This document shows positions 16,855 to 25,843 of a DNA stretch of 64,000 bases, piece by piece; the first letter of the stretch is position 1; each line of letters starts with the position of its first letter. The notes under the pieces were generated by a model that worked only from the letters and a program-made list of their open reading frames with translations, had not been told where the DNA came from and ran no database searches. The DNA lies in NCBI GenBank assembly GCA_016191165.1, contig JACPPF010000101.1, positions 1 through 64,000 on the forward strand. The letters are read 5' to 3'. Both the position numbers and the translations under genes were made by a program. Source of the stretch: Planctomycetota bacterium (GTDB lineage Bacteria; Planctomycetota; Planctomycetia; Gemmatales; Gemmataceae).

Positions 16855-17106
16855 TTATTCCGGTTCGGGGCGCTCCCGGAATCCGAGGTCGATAAGCCCA
16901 TCTGACCGCTGTTGAGCTTCAGCCTCTCTGCGGCAACGGTCGCAGATGACCCGACCCTCAACGCCCGATGAATGCTCCTCACAGGCGGGTTTGAGGCACA
17001 CTTCGCACTCCCTGTAGAACCATGTATCCCGGTCCCTGGGGTCCACCTTCAAGATCGGCTGGAGTTTGCGGCTGCAACCAACGACGCTGCACTTCACAAA
17101 GGGCAT
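16855..17106 (-). CDS. Small Cys-rich zinc-binding protein
   Basis: A protein of 83 aa with C6 and C11 near the N terminus, then CEVC, C42 with EEHSS, and CDRC, consistent with a treble-clef or B-box-like site binding two zincs. The protein ends with a charged tail. No named family was recognised. It sits 12 bases beyond the thioesterase gene on the same strand, so it is probably the last gene of the MBL-thioesterase unit. Confidence 0.6.
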   Translation of the reverse strand: MPFVKCSVVGCSRKLQPILKVDPRDRDTWFYRECEVCLKPACEEHSSGVEGRVICDRCRREAEAQQRSDGLIDLGFRERPEPE

Positions 17107-17118
17107 GAAAACTCCCCC

Positions 17119-17505
17119 TTAATCCTTCGGCAGCTTCATGCAGGTGCTTGCCGCCTTTGCCACGAGCTTGCCGGTCTGGTCCTTGACCTCGCACTCGATG
17201 TACCCCACTGACTTCCCCGCCTTCACGACCCTGGCATCAGCAGTCAACGTCGCCTTCCGAACGGCTCGAAGGAAATTGATCTTCAACTCGACCGTCGTGA
17301 ATGTCTCGCCGTCGTTCAGCGTGCTGGCGTAGGCGAATCCCATCGCCGCATCAGCGATGTCGCAATAAATGCCGCCGTGCATCGTCCCCATCGGGTTGTG
17401 GTGGCGCTCATCGGCTTCCATCTCGAAGATCGCATGACCCGGTTCGAGGGACTTCATTGAGAAACCGATCAAACGGCTAACCGGAGGCGGGGACATTTGA
17501 TTCAT
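17119..17505 (-). CDS. PaaI-family hotdog-fold thioesterase
   Basis: A protein of 128 aa with the hotdog signature HHNPMGTMHGGIYCDIADAA, in which the HGG turn and the Asp are the catalytic region, followed by ELKINFLRAVRKATLTADAR. It probably hydrolyses acyl-CoA thioesters such as aryl or medium-chain acyl-CoA. Its ATG overlaps the stop of the upstream ferredoxin-MBL gene, so the two are translationally coupled. Confidence 0.88.
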   Translation of the reverse strand: MNQMSPPPVSRLIGFSMKSLEPGHAIFEMEADERHHNPMGTMHGGIYCDIADAAMGFAYASTLNDGETFTTVELKINFLRAVRKATLTADARVVKAGKSVGYIECEVKDQTGKLVAKAASTCMKLPKD

Positions 17506-18377
17506 ACATGGCTCCTTTGTCGCATCGACTCTGCCAACCCCAAGATTTCGCTTCGCATCTCAGCAGCGGGCAGATGAACTTTTTGTCCGTGGCCGGGCAA
17601 GACCCACTCGAAGCGATAGTCTGCCAGCCGCTCCATCGACTCGGCCTGCTGCGGCCACGAGTACCAACAGTAATCCTCGGAAGCCGCAAGACGGCGCTCG
17701 TCTCGGTCCCAATCCAGATGATCGCCCGTGAAAAGGAAACGATTCTGGAACAGCAGGACGCAATGACCCTTCGTGTGACCCGGCGTCGGGATGGCGAAGA
17801 AGCCTGGAGCTAACTCCCACGGCCCCAAACCTTCCAGGACGATTTCCGCACCGGGCTGCGACGACAACTCATCCCGATGAATGATGCGTCGGCTCTTGAA
17901 GTGTTCGGCGTACCGCTCGGCATCGGCCACGTCATCTCGATGGGTCAGAAAGATGTGGCTAATGCCGCCCAGCGCCTCCAACCGCTGCACCAGCGGCGTG
18001 ACGAACTTGGGTGAGTCTATCAACCAGTTGCCTGCGGGGTGTCGGATGAGGTAGCTGTTGCCGCCATACGACTTCGGGGAGTTATAGCCGCAATAGAAGA
18101 CCGGCTCCTCGATCACGAGCGGGAAGTCCTTCATTACGGCCTTCACGTCGTCGTCGCCGAGGCAGCCGATGGAGCCGGTGGGACAGGCCAGCAACGCCTG
18201 CAACGCAAGTCGTCGGTCGGCGCTGGAAACCGGCTGGGCCTTGACGAGCGACGTTTCAGCGGCTTCACCGAAGACGGAAGGAGCGATCTGCCGACAAGCA
18301 TCGCAGTCAATGCAGGTCGAATCGACGTAGAAATCGCCTGGGATGTTTTCCGGCACTCGTTTCTTGAGGTTTGCCAT
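17502..18377 (-). CDS. Ferredoxin domain fused to metallo-beta-lactamase-fold protein
   Basis: A protein of 291 aa. Residues 15-70 hold a ferredoxin-like segment with CIDCDAC and a later ACPTG, enough for one 4Fe-4S cluster. From about residue 85 a metallo-beta-lactamase fold follows: HLFLTHRDDVAD-type motif (seen as FLTHRDDVADAERY), PGHTKGH, FTGDHLDW and PGHG. The first metal motif deviates from HxHxDH, having Asp where the second His is expected, which implies altered metal use. A redox-linked hydrolase is the likely class. It is the first gene of a unit with the thioesterase; a thioredoxin gene lies divergent upstream. Confidence 0.85.
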   Translation of the reverse strand: MANLKKRVPENIPGDFYVDSTCIDCDACRQIAPSVFGEAAETSLVKAQPVSSADRRLALQALLACPTGSIGCLGDDDVKAVMKDFPLVIEEPVFYCGYNSPKSYGGNSYLIRHPAGNWLIDSPKFVTPLVQRLEALGGISHIFLTHRDDVADAERYAEHFKSRRIIHRDELSSQPGAEIVLEGLGPWELAPGFFAIPTPGHTKGHCVLLFQNRFLFTGDHLDWDRDERRLAASEDYCWYSWPQQAESMERLADYRFEWVLPGHGQKVHLPAAEMRSEILGLAESMRQRSHV

Positions 18378-18520
18378 GACCAGCCTCCCTTAGCTTCATT
18401 TTACCGCCAGCAGGGGAATCAGGGCTGAAGCAGACGTGTGGCGAGTGACGCCTTCAGCGAACGGGAGCGTAAAATGACAATAGAGAAAGTGAATAGTGCG
18501 TTGTCGGAGTGAGAACCGTC

Positions 18521-18826
18521 ATGCTGCTTCACGAATTCAACTGGAAGAAGGAAGTGATTCAATCCACCGACCCGGTGTTGGTCGATTTCTGGGCGTCGTG
18601 GTGTCCACCGTGTCGAGCGATGAACCCGACAATCGAGGCGCTGGCGAAGGATTTCAAGGTCTGCAAGGTGAACGTGGACAACAATCAGGAACTCGCCGCC
18701 CATTACAGCATCTCCTCGATCCCGGTGCTGCTGATCTTCAAGAGCGGGCAGATTGCCGCCCGTCACGTCGGCATGACACCGGAGGCAATCTTGCGAACCG
18801 AGATGCAGAAAATGAGTCAGTCGTGA
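18521..18826 (+). CDS. Thioredoxin
   Basis: A protein of 101 aa with the active site WASWCPPCRAMNP and the cis-Pro loop SISSIPVLLIFKSG, a typical cytoplasmic thioredoxin with Pro in the third position of the CPPC, a variant of the usual CGPC that can shift redox potential. ATG at 18521 is chosen; a GTG twelve bases upstream is possible. It is divergent from the ferredoxin-MBL gene. Confidence 0.92.
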   Translation: MLLHEFNWKKEVIQSTDPVLVDFWASWCPPCRAMNPTIEALAKDFKVCKVNVDNNQELAAHYSISSIPVLLIFKSGQIAARHVGMTPEAILRTEMQKMSQS

Positions 18827-18949
18827 GCGAGCATTCAAGCTCCGAGGACAGGCGGTCCTGGTGAAGCTGCATGTTTGTCTCGATGCGAAGCGGCAGGGTT
18901 CAGCGTGTGACAACTGAAGTAAGCCGGAACCGTCCGGGAAGGAACGATT

Positions 18950-19495
18950 ATGACCTCCGACGAAACTCCCCGCCCGATTGATCCCAGGGTCCGCATCGGC
19001 CACGTCCACCTGAAGGTCGCCGACCTGGAGCGGTCATTGACGTTCTACTGCGGCGTCCTCGGCTTCGAGCTTACGCAACGGTACGGCTCGCAAGCGGCGT
19101 TCGTCTCGGCGGGCGGCTACCACCACCACATCGGGCTGAACATCTGGGAAAGCCTGGGCGGATCGCCGCCGCCTCCGGGGACGACGGGACTGTATCACAC
19201 CGCCATCCTCTACCCGACCCGGCGTGCGCTGGCCGACGCCCTCCGGCGTGTTCTGGATGCGGGCATCCCGTTGGACGGGGCCAGCGATCACGGCGTCAGT
19301 GAGGCACTTTACCTGCGTGACCCCGACGACAATGGCGTGGAGTTGTATTGGGACCGCCCGCAAGACGCATGGCCTCGGACGCCGGAGGGTGAGTTGGCGA
19401 TGTTCACTCGGCGGCTCGACCTGAATGGCTTGCTTCGAGAAGTTGAGTCGGCATCCAATGCACCCAGGGTCGAAGGCGGGCCGAAGGACTTGTGA
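18950..19495 (+). CDS. VOC-family (glyoxalase/extradiol dioxygenase-type) protein
   Basis: A protein of 181 aa. It starts VRIGHVHLKVADLERSLTFY, the first metal His motif, and carries LYHTAILYPTRRALADALRR and VELYWDRP with the expected His and Glu ligands. The pattern is that of CatE-like catechol 2,3-dioxygenases or related VOC enzymes. AAGGAACG is upstream of the ATG. Its neighbours (nitroreductase, pirin) suggest a role with quinones or aromatic compounds. Confidence 0.88.
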   Translation: MTSDETPRPIDPRVRIGHVHLKVADLERSLTFYCGVLGFELTQRYGSQAAFVSAGGYHHHIGLNIWESLGGSPPPPGTTGLYHTAILYPTRRALADALRRVLDAGIPLDGASDHGVSEALYLRDPDDNGVELYWDRPQDAWPRTPEGELAMFTRRLDLNGLLREVESASNAPRVEGGPKDL

Positions 19496-19523
19496 GCCTT
19501 GATTGGGATGATGTCCCGGCGAC

Positions 19524-20132
19524 CTATTTCATGATCTTCGAGGCCACTCCCCACTCGCCATCGAAGACAAACTGGTTCAATGACTTCCGGTTCCTTGGCG
19601 AAAGATCACGTTCCCGGTACTTCTCTGGCAACGTGTTAGGATCGGCGGCATAGCCAATCGCCAATCCGGTCAGAGGTTGAACGCCCTCCGGGATGCGGTA
19701 GGTTTCACGGGCCTTGTCCGGCAGAATGCCGATCATCTGATGGACGAATAACCCACGGGAAGTGGCCTCCAGGGTTAGGGTGGCGCTTGCAAGGCCGAGG
19801 TCATGGACGGCGGCGGCGTTCGGCTTGCCGTTGAGGGCGAACTGGAGGCTCGTGCAGCCGAGGGCCAAGACCGGGGCGTCGGTCGCCCATGCTTGATTCC
19901 CCTCGACCAAGCAGGAGAGCAGACGCTCAAACGCATCCGGGTCCGCTTTCGTCGCCAGGATATAGCTCCACGGCTGCTCGTTGTAAGAGGATGCCGCCCA
20001 GCGTGCTGCCTCGAACAGCGAGCGGAGGTCGTCATCCGGCACAGGCCGGTCGGAGAAGGCATAAGGACTCCACCGTTTTGCGATCAGTTCGTGGATCATG
20101 TGGTCAGGACGGGCCTGCTTTTGCACGTTCAT
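19524..20132 (-). CDS. Nitroreductase-family protein
   Basis: A protein of 202 aa with the FMN-binding pattern AKRWSPYAFSDRPVPDDDL, then AARWAASSYNEQPWSYILA, and a C-terminal NKSLN-like segment (RNRKSLNQFV). These enzymes reduce nitro compounds, quinones or flavins with NAD(P)H. It is in line with a pirin and an MFS gene on the same strand, 44 bases beyond the pirin gene. Confidence 0.9.
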   Translation of the reverse strand: MNVQKQARPDHMIHELIAKRWSPYAFSDRPVPDDDLRSLFEAARWAASSYNEQPWSYILATKADPDAFERLLSCLVEGNQAWATDAPVLALGCTSLQFALNGKPNAAAVHDLGLASATLTLEATSRGLFVHQMIGILPDKARETYRIPEGVQPLTGLAIGYAADPNTLPEKYRERDLSPRNRKSLNQFVFDGEWGVASKIMK

Positions 20133-20176
20133 CTCTTGATTCTCCGATGGATGGGACTGGACTTGACCTCGTTCAT

Positions 20177-20875
20177 CTATGGAAGATCGAACAGCATGAC
20201 CTCGGACGGTTTCGTGGCACGCACCACAAGTGCGGCCTCCTCGGTTACGGCAGCCCCGTCACCGGCGACTAATTCCAGATCGTTGAGCAGGACTGCGCCC
20301 CGAAGCACTTGTAGCCAAGCGTAGCGGCCCGGCTTGAGTTCGTGGGCAACTTGCTGGCTGTCCCCAAGCGTCGAGAGAAAAACCTCAACATCCTGTTGGA
20401 CGGTCAGTGAACCGTCTCGGCCATCGGACGAAGCCACGAGCCGCAGTCGATTCGTCCTCTCCTCGACAGGAAAGGTACGTTGCTCATAGCTCGGAGGCAA
20501 TCCTCGTTGCCTGGGTATGATCCATATCTGGTAGAAGTGAACCGGCTCTGTCTTGGAAGCGTTAAATTCACTGTGCTGGATGCCGGTTCCAGCCGTCATG
20601 CGCTGGAATTCGCCGGGGCGCAGGACTTCACCAGTACCTAAGTTGTCCTGATGGGCTAATGCACCGTCCAGAACGTAAGTGATAATCTCCATGTCACGAT
20701 GGCCGTGCGTGCCGAAACCCTGTCCCGGTTGTACCCGGTCCTCATTCATCACCCGCAACACCCGGAACCCCATGTAGTCGGGATCGTGATAGTCGTTGAA
20801 GGAGAAGGTGTGGTATGTGTCGAGCCAGCCGTGCTGACCGTGACCTCGTTGATTCGCCGCTCGTTTTTTCAACAT
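20177..20875 (-). CDS. Pirin-family protein (YhhW-like)
   Basis: A protein of 232 aa. It has the pirin signature DTYHTFSFNDYHDPDYMGF and GFGTHGHRDMEIITYVLDG, with the metal-binding His residues HGH and the later H in GIQHSEFN plus Glu. Members with this arrangement show quercetin 2,3-dioxygenase activity in vitro. The gene is followed by the nitroreductase gene and preceded by an MFS exporter 12 bases upstream, so an operon is likely. Confidence 0.92.
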   Translation of the reverse strand: MLKKRAANQRGHGQHGWLDTYHTFSFNDYHDPDYMGFRVLRVMNEDRVQPGQGFGTHGHRDMEIITYVLDGALAHQDNLGTGEVLRPGEFQRMTAGTGIQHSEFNASKTEPVHFYQIWIIPRQRGLPPSYEQRTFPVEERTNRLRLVASSDGRDGSLTVQQDVEVFLSTLGDSQQVAHELKPGRYAWLQVLRGAVLLNDLELVAGDGAAVTEEAALVVRATKPSEVMLFDLP

Positions 20876-20887
20876 GAAAAGACTCCT

Positions 20888-22606
20888 TTATGTTTCGGAT
20901 GCCAAATCAGTTGGCATCGCTACTGGTGAATGACTCGTGGCGGATTGAGCTAACCCGGCGACAAGATGCGTCACTAACGGCGGGTCGTCTGCTACATGGA
21001 AAGCACGCAGTTGCTCTTGAACGATCCGGTCTGCCTCCGTGACCCGTTCATGCTGGCGAAGATGTTCCACGAGTGAGCCAACCATGAAGACCTCTACGAT
21101 GCGGCCTGGATCGGAAACATCATGAAATACATCCCACCACATCGCCCCGTCTCGGAGTCGGGCCATGCCAAGTGGCCTGATCGCAGCCATGAATCCCTGC
21201 ACTGATTGCGGGTCAATGCGGTATTCAACCGTCACCAGCACAGGGCCACGATCATTGCCCAGGCCGGGCATCGCAGGCATCTCCGGCCAGTGGCGGGAGG
21301 GTTCCAGGTCGGCGCTTTCGCTCTCCGATAGCTGGAACCAGACTGCCGCTATGAGTCCGGCAAACAAGCATGTCGCCGACGCCGTGAGCGCCAAAGACGG
21401 CCCCACTTGCTCTGCTGCGAGGCCCCAAACGACACTTCCCCCAGCCATTCCACCAAAGAAGACGAGCAGGTAAACCGCCAGCGCCCTTGCCCGCACCCAG
21501 CGAGGAACTGTTGCCTGGGCCGATGCGTTCAACCGTGTCAGGGCGGCGAGCCACGCCGCCCCGCCGAACACGAGAACACAGCACCAGAGCCAGTAGTACG
21601 GCAACCATGCGAGAGCGAGTATTACGGCGCATAGCGTCAACGTCGCAACGGTCACAGTGCGGTCGGCGTTGAGCGACCGAACCAGGACTGGCAACACCAA
21701 AACCGCAATCACCGCACCTGCACCGAAGCAACCGAGGAGAATGCCATAGTGTGCTGGACCCAGGCTGGCATCCTGTTTCATCAGGACCGGAAGGAGTGCC
21801 AGAAGGCTGCTGGCCCCCACGACGAATGCAGTCCCCCGAACTAGAACGGCTTGAAAGGGCGGCGCATGTAAGACGAATCGAACACCGGCTCTCATTGCAC
21901 CTGCAAACCGCTCGGCGGGCAACGTGCTTGCATCTTGAGGACGGTCCCATTGCGATAGGACGACCAGTAGCCCCACGAACGAAACGGCATTGAGCAGGAA
22001 CGTAGCTCCTGGACCGACTGCTCCAATGACCAGACCCCCTAACGCCGGGCCAATGGCTCTTGCCACGTTCATTGAAACGCCGCCGAGAGCGACTGCCGCA
22101 GGAATCTCTTCTCGTGGAACAAGCTCCGGCGTGCTTGCTTGCCAAGCAGGAGCGTTCAGTGCAGAGCCGAGGCCGAGCAGAAATGTCATCGTCAGCAGAA
22201 GCCACGGCGTCATCAATCCAGCAAACGTGAGGCCGGAAAGCACAACCGCTACTGCCAACATCCAACCCTGAGCCACGAGAAGGACACGTCGGCGATCTCC
22301 GATGTCTGCCAGCGCCCCTGCGGGAATGGCAAGGACGAAAAAGGGGAGGTTCGTTGCCGCCTGCACCAAGGCAACCATCAAGACCGAGGCCGAGAGTTCG
22401 GTCATCAACCATGCCGCCCCGACGTTCTGCATCCACGTTCCGACATTGGATGCTAAAGACGCAATCCAAAGCCATCTGAACAAAGGCCGACGCAAAGGCG
22501 CATAGGCCGACGACCGCACTACGTCTCTGGACGGCGACGACTTTGTTGATGGCGGGCCATCGTTCGTCCGTCCATTTCCAGCCTCCAGTGTGTCAATTTC
22601 GGACAT
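20888..22606 (-). CDS. MFS transporter (EntS/MFS_3-like) with C-terminal domain
   Basis: A protein of 572 aa. Residues about 40-430 have twelve hydrophobic segments; FRWLWIASLASNVGTWMQNV at the first is typical of the EntS-type major facilitator family. After a linker, residues 450-550 form a soluble domain (VEYRIDPQSVQGFMAAIRPL) of the antibiotic-monooxygenase-like fold common in this subfamily. It is probably an exporter of small organic molecules, located in the cytoplasmic membrane. It heads the row with pirin and nitroreductase. Confidence 0.9.
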   Translation of the reverse strand: MSEIDTLEAGNGRTNDGPPSTKSSPSRDVVRSSAYAPLRRPLFRWLWIASLASNVGTWMQNVGAAWLMTELSASVLMVALVQAATNLPFFVLAIPAGALADIGDRRRVLLVAQGWMLAVAVVLSGLTFAGLMTPWLLLTMTFLLGLGSALNAPAWQASTPELVPREEIPAAVALGGVSMNVARAIGPALGGLVIGAVGPGATFLLNAVSFVGLLVVLSQWDRPQDASTLPAERFAGAMRAGVRFVLHAPPFQAVLVRGTAFVVGASSLLALLPVLMKQDASLGPAHYGILLGCFGAGAVIAVLVLPVLVRSLNADRTVTVATLTLCAVILALAWLPYYWLWCCVLVFGGAAWLAALTRLNASAQATVPRWVRARALAVYLLVFFGGMAGGSVVWGLAAEQVGPSLALTASATCLFAGLIAAVWFQLSESESADLEPSRHWPEMPAMPGLGNDRGPVLVTVEYRIDPQSVQGFMAAIRPLGMARLRDGAMWWDVFHDVSDPGRIVEVFMVGSLVEHLRQHERVTEADRIVQEQLRAFHVADDPPLVTHLVAGLAQSATSHSPVAMPTDLASET

Positions 22607-22669
22607 AAGAATGCTGGCCTATTTGTTACTCACATAGGGAGTGGAGGGCCGCTTGGCTTTGACGCCCCA

Positions 22670-23110
22670 CTACCCCAAGCCCGATCCGAGTGGCTTGCGG
22701 AAGACAACGGCATCAAGCGAGAACCGGCCCGGTCCCAATAGGAGAAACAGGACAGCACAGGCGAGGTAAACGGCAGCAAGTTCAAAGGATGGGCCGGTCA
22801 TAGCCACGAACGGATGTCCTTGCGGTAAATGGTATGTGGCGAGTGCCACGAGCATGACCCCAGCAATGCCGAGGGAGGCAAGCCGGGTCAGCAGTCCAAG
22901 GATGAGAAGAAACCCGCCGCCAAACTCGGCAAGAGCGGCCAACATCTGCAAGACGCCGGGCATGGTGGCCTCTGGTCCCATCCATCCGAAGGGATGTTGA
23001 ATCTTCGGCCACCCGTGGAACAGGAAAGCTGCTCCCACTACCAGCCGCAGTAGGACGAGGCCCGCCGATTCGAGACGGCCTGCCGTATCGGTATAGAACC
23101 AGTGTCGCAT
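22670..23110 (-). CDS. DoxX-family membrane protein
   Basis: A protein of 146 aa with four hydrophobic segments and the DoxX signature RLVVGAAFLFHGWPKI near residue 25 and GGFLLILGLLTRLASLG in the second half. DoxX proteins are small quinone-linked membrane proteins, some tied to thiosulfate oxidation or oxidative stress. It lies in line with an amidohydrolase gene 12 bases upstream. Confidence 0.9.
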   Translation of the reverse strand: MRHWFYTDTAGRLESAGLVLLRLVVGAAFLFHGWPKIQHPFGWMGPEATMPGVLQMLAALAEFGGGFLLILGLLTRLASLGIAGVMLVALATYHLPQGHPFVAMTGPSFELAAVYLACAVLFLLLGPGRFSLDAVVFRKPLGSGLG

Positions 23111-23122
23111 GTTTTCGTCTCC

Positions 23123-24982
23123 TTAATATGCAAAGCATTCGCAACCAAGGCCCCACAACGGTTCCCGACTATCCCGCCGAGCCAAGCCGAGCAGACGGTG
23201 CAAAAGTCCATGCGAACCGTCGGCGCAGGCGTGAGCCTTTGTGACCCTATCCTGTAAGTGACCGGCCTGCTGGTAGCCTCCGTAGACTTTGATCGGCGAC
23301 CAGTCGGGCATCACAGACAGCGGCGGTGGACCGAGGTTGGTAAACTCGCCCGCCCCGTACACGACCTTGCCGCCCACCACGGTTAGCAGCGACTCGATCC
23401 CCTTGATCTCTTCCTCCGGCACTGAGAAATAGTCTGCCGACAGCACCGCAACGTCCGCTAAGTAGCCGGGGACAATCGCCCCTTTCTTGTCCTCCTCGCC
23501 GGAGAACCAAGCGCTGCCAACCGTATACCGGCGCAGGGCCTCCATACGGTCTAGCCGGTTCTCCTCCGCATAGAGCGCAGTGCCGCCAACAGTCTTACCT
23601 GCAACCATCCAGTACAGCGACACCCACGGGTTGTAGCTGGCGACACGAGTGGCATCCGTCCCAGCGCCCACCGGGATGCCGGTGGCCAGCATTTTCTTGA
23701 TCGGCGGCGTGTGACGAGCGGCGTCGGCTCCATAACGATCAATGAAATACTCGCCCTGGTACGCCATCCGGTGTTGGACGGCGATGCCGCCGCCCAGCGC
23801 TTTGACTCGCTCCAAATTCCGCTCCGTGATCGTCTCGGCGTGGTCGAAGAACCAGCGCAGTCCGTTGAACGGCACGTCCTTGTTGACCGCCTCGAAAACA
23901 TCGAGAAAGCGGCCAATGGACTCGTCGTAAGTTGCGTGAAGGCGGAACGGCCAACGGTGTTCGGCCAGCAGCCGCACCACCTGCGTCAACTCCTGATCCA
24001 TCGTTCCGGCAAGGTTAGGTCGGGGTTCGAGGAAGTCCTCGAAATCCGCCGCCGAAAAGACCAGCATCTCGCCCGCACCGTTCATGCGGTAGAAGTCGCT
24101 GCCCTCGCCGGGCCGGGTCATCTTCACCCACTTCGAGTAGTCATCGAGTTCCTGCTTCGGACGCTGGGTGAACAGGTTGTAGGCGATGCGGACGGTCATC
24201 TCACCCCGCTCGTGCAGTTCCTCGATCACCTTGTAGTCGTCGGGATAGTTCTGAAAGCCACCCCCGGCGTCGATGGCGCTGGTGAGGCCCAGGCGGTTCA
24301 TTTCCCGCATGAAATGCCGGGTCGAGTTCGCTTGCTGATCCAGGGGCAGCTTCGGCCCTTTGGCGAGCGTGGCATACAGGATCGTGGCGTTGGGCCGGGC
24401 GATGAGCAGGCCCGTGGGATTGCCCTGCTTGTCTCGCTGGATTTCTCCACCGGGCGGGTTAGGCGTGTCCTTTGTGTAGCCACACGCCCTCAGCGCCGCC
24501 CGATTGAGGATGGCTCGGTCGTATAGGTGCAGCACGAACACCGGCGTATCGGGAGAGACGGCATTGATCTCCTGCAAGGTGGGCATTCGGCGCTCGGCAA
24601 ACTGAAATTCAGTCCAGCCGCCGACGACCCGCACCCACTGCGGCGGCGGCGTGCGCCGGGCCTGCTCCTTGAGCATCCGCAGGGCGTCGGCCAGCGACGG
24701 CACGCCGTCCCAGCGCAGTTCCAGGTTATAGTTCAGCCCGCCCCGAATGATGTGCAGGTGAGAGTCGTTCAGGCCGGGGATCGCTGTGCGGCCCCGCAGG
24801 TCGATTTCCTGAGTCTGGTCGCTTCGCAGTTCGAACACGTCCTTGTCGCTGCCCACGGCGACGAACTTTCCGTCCTTGATGGCGACAGCCTGGGCGAAGG
24901 AGCGGCGCTCGTCCTGCGTGGCGATCCGCCCGTTGTGTAGGATTAGGTCTGCCATTTCTTGTTCTCGATGGCTGGCGGGCAT
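23123..24982 (-). CDS. Amidohydrolase-family protein (YtcJ-like)
   Basis: A protein of 619 aa of the amidohydrolase-3 type. The N-terminal beta-sandwich strand ADLILHNGRIATQDE is followed by the metal-binding motif NDSHLHIIRGG, a later DHAETIT and GAGTDATRVASYNPW, as in YtcJ. The C-terminal end (GLGCECFAY) contains a Cys-rich tail seen in some relatives. It hydrolyses an unknown amide or imide substrate. GGGAGAG lies just before the ATG. Confidence 0.9.
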   Translation of the reverse strand: MPASHREQEMADLILHNGRIATQDERRSFAQAVAIKDGKFVAVGSDKDVFELRSDQTQEIDLRGRTAIPGLNDSHLHIIRGGLNYNLELRWDGVPSLADALRMLKEQARRTPPPQWVRVVGGWTEFQFAERRMPTLQEINAVSPDTPVFVLHLYDRAILNRAALRACGYTKDTPNPPGGEIQRDKQGNPTGLLIARPNATILYATLAKGPKLPLDQQANSTRHFMREMNRLGLTSAIDAGGGFQNYPDDYKVIEELHERGEMTVRIAYNLFTQRPKQELDDYSKWVKMTRPGEGSDFYRMNGAGEMLVFSAADFEDFLEPRPNLAGTMDQELTQVVRLLAEHRWPFRLHATYDESIGRFLDVFEAVNKDVPFNGLRWFFDHAETITERNLERVKALGGGIAVQHRMAYQGEYFIDRYGADAARHTPPIKKMLATGIPVGAGTDATRVASYNPWVSLYWMVAGKTVGGTALYAEENRLDRMEALRRYTVGSAWFSGEEDKKGAIVPGYLADVAVLSADYFSVPEEEIKGIESLLTVVGGKVVYGAGEFTNLGPPPLSVMPDWSPIKVYGGYQQAGHLQDRVTKAHACADGSHGLLHRLLGLARRDSREPLWGLGCECFAY

Positions 24983-25003
24983 GATCGTCTCTCCCTTACC
25001 GAG

Positions 25004-25690
25004 TTAGTGAGACGGCTTGAGCAGCCGTTTGGGGAAAGGCGGCTGGCCGTGGACCATCGTGTAGGCGTACTCGACCCCTTGTCCGTAGGCCCCGGCGTGG
25101 GTCAGCACAATGTCCATCACGGCGTCGTACTTCTCCTTCCTGGCCCAATCTCGCTGGAACTCCAGTAGCACTTGCACCCACGTCACCGGCACGACGCCTG
25201 CCTGAATCATGCGCTGCATGGCGTTGCGATGGGTCGTCTCGCTGATGCCCCCGGAGGCATCTTCGACGGCGTAGACCTCATAGCCCGCTTCGAGCGCCTG
25301 GATCGCCGGGAAGCACAGACACACTTCGGTCCACAGGGCTGCGATCACGAGTTTCTTGCGCCCGATCCGTTCGACCTCGGCCACGAATTTTTTGTCCTCC
25401 CATGAGTTCATGCTGGAGCGCTCGATGGGGTTCTTATCGGGGAAGACTTCGAGAAGCTGCGGCCACATATAGCCGCTAAACGCCTTGGTTTCGACGGTCG
25501 TTAGGATCACCGGCACGTCGAAAATCTTGGCGGACTTAGCCAATCCGACCGTGTTGTTGATGAGCAACTGCCGGTCAATCGACGTGACGCCAAATGCCAT
25601 TTGCGGCTGGTGGTCGATGAAGATGACCGTGCAGTTCTGCGGTGTGAGTAGTCCGTGAACTCGGTTGGCGGGGCCGGATGCTTCAGCCAT
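25004..25690 (-). CDS. Isochorismatase-family hydrolase (YcaC-like)
   Basis: A protein of 228 aa with the triad context TVIFIDHQPQMAFG (catalytic Asp), a lysine-containing middle segment, and LVIAALWTEVCLCFPAIQAL, in which the Cys is the nucleophile. A cis-peptide before it matches the family. It resembles YcaC-type amidases or hydrolases of unknown substrate. The gene precedes the amidohydrolase by 21 bases on the same strand, so both probably act in one pathway. Confidence 0.9.
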   Translation of the reverse strand: MAEASGPANRVHGLLTPQNCTVIFIDHQPQMAFGVTSIDRQLLINNTVGLAKSAKIFDVPVILTTVETKAFSGYMWPQLLEVFPDKNPIERSSMNSWEDKKFVAEVERIGRKKLVIAALWTEVCLCFPAIQALEAGYEVYAVEDASGGISETTHRNAMQRMIQAGVVPVTWVQVLLEFQRDWARKEKYDAVMDIVLTHAGAYGQGVEYAYTMVHGQPPFPKRLLKPSH

Positions 25691-25843
25691 GAGCTTTCTC
25701 CTTCGCTGCGTGAGGGTGGGACTCGAAGTTCCACAATCATTGTTCGCCGCAGCGAAGGTGAAGACGATCCGGCAATGGGTTGACGTGGGCCTCTACCTTT
25801 CGATAGAGGGAAGGCACTTGCCCAATTAGTCCGACCCCAATCT

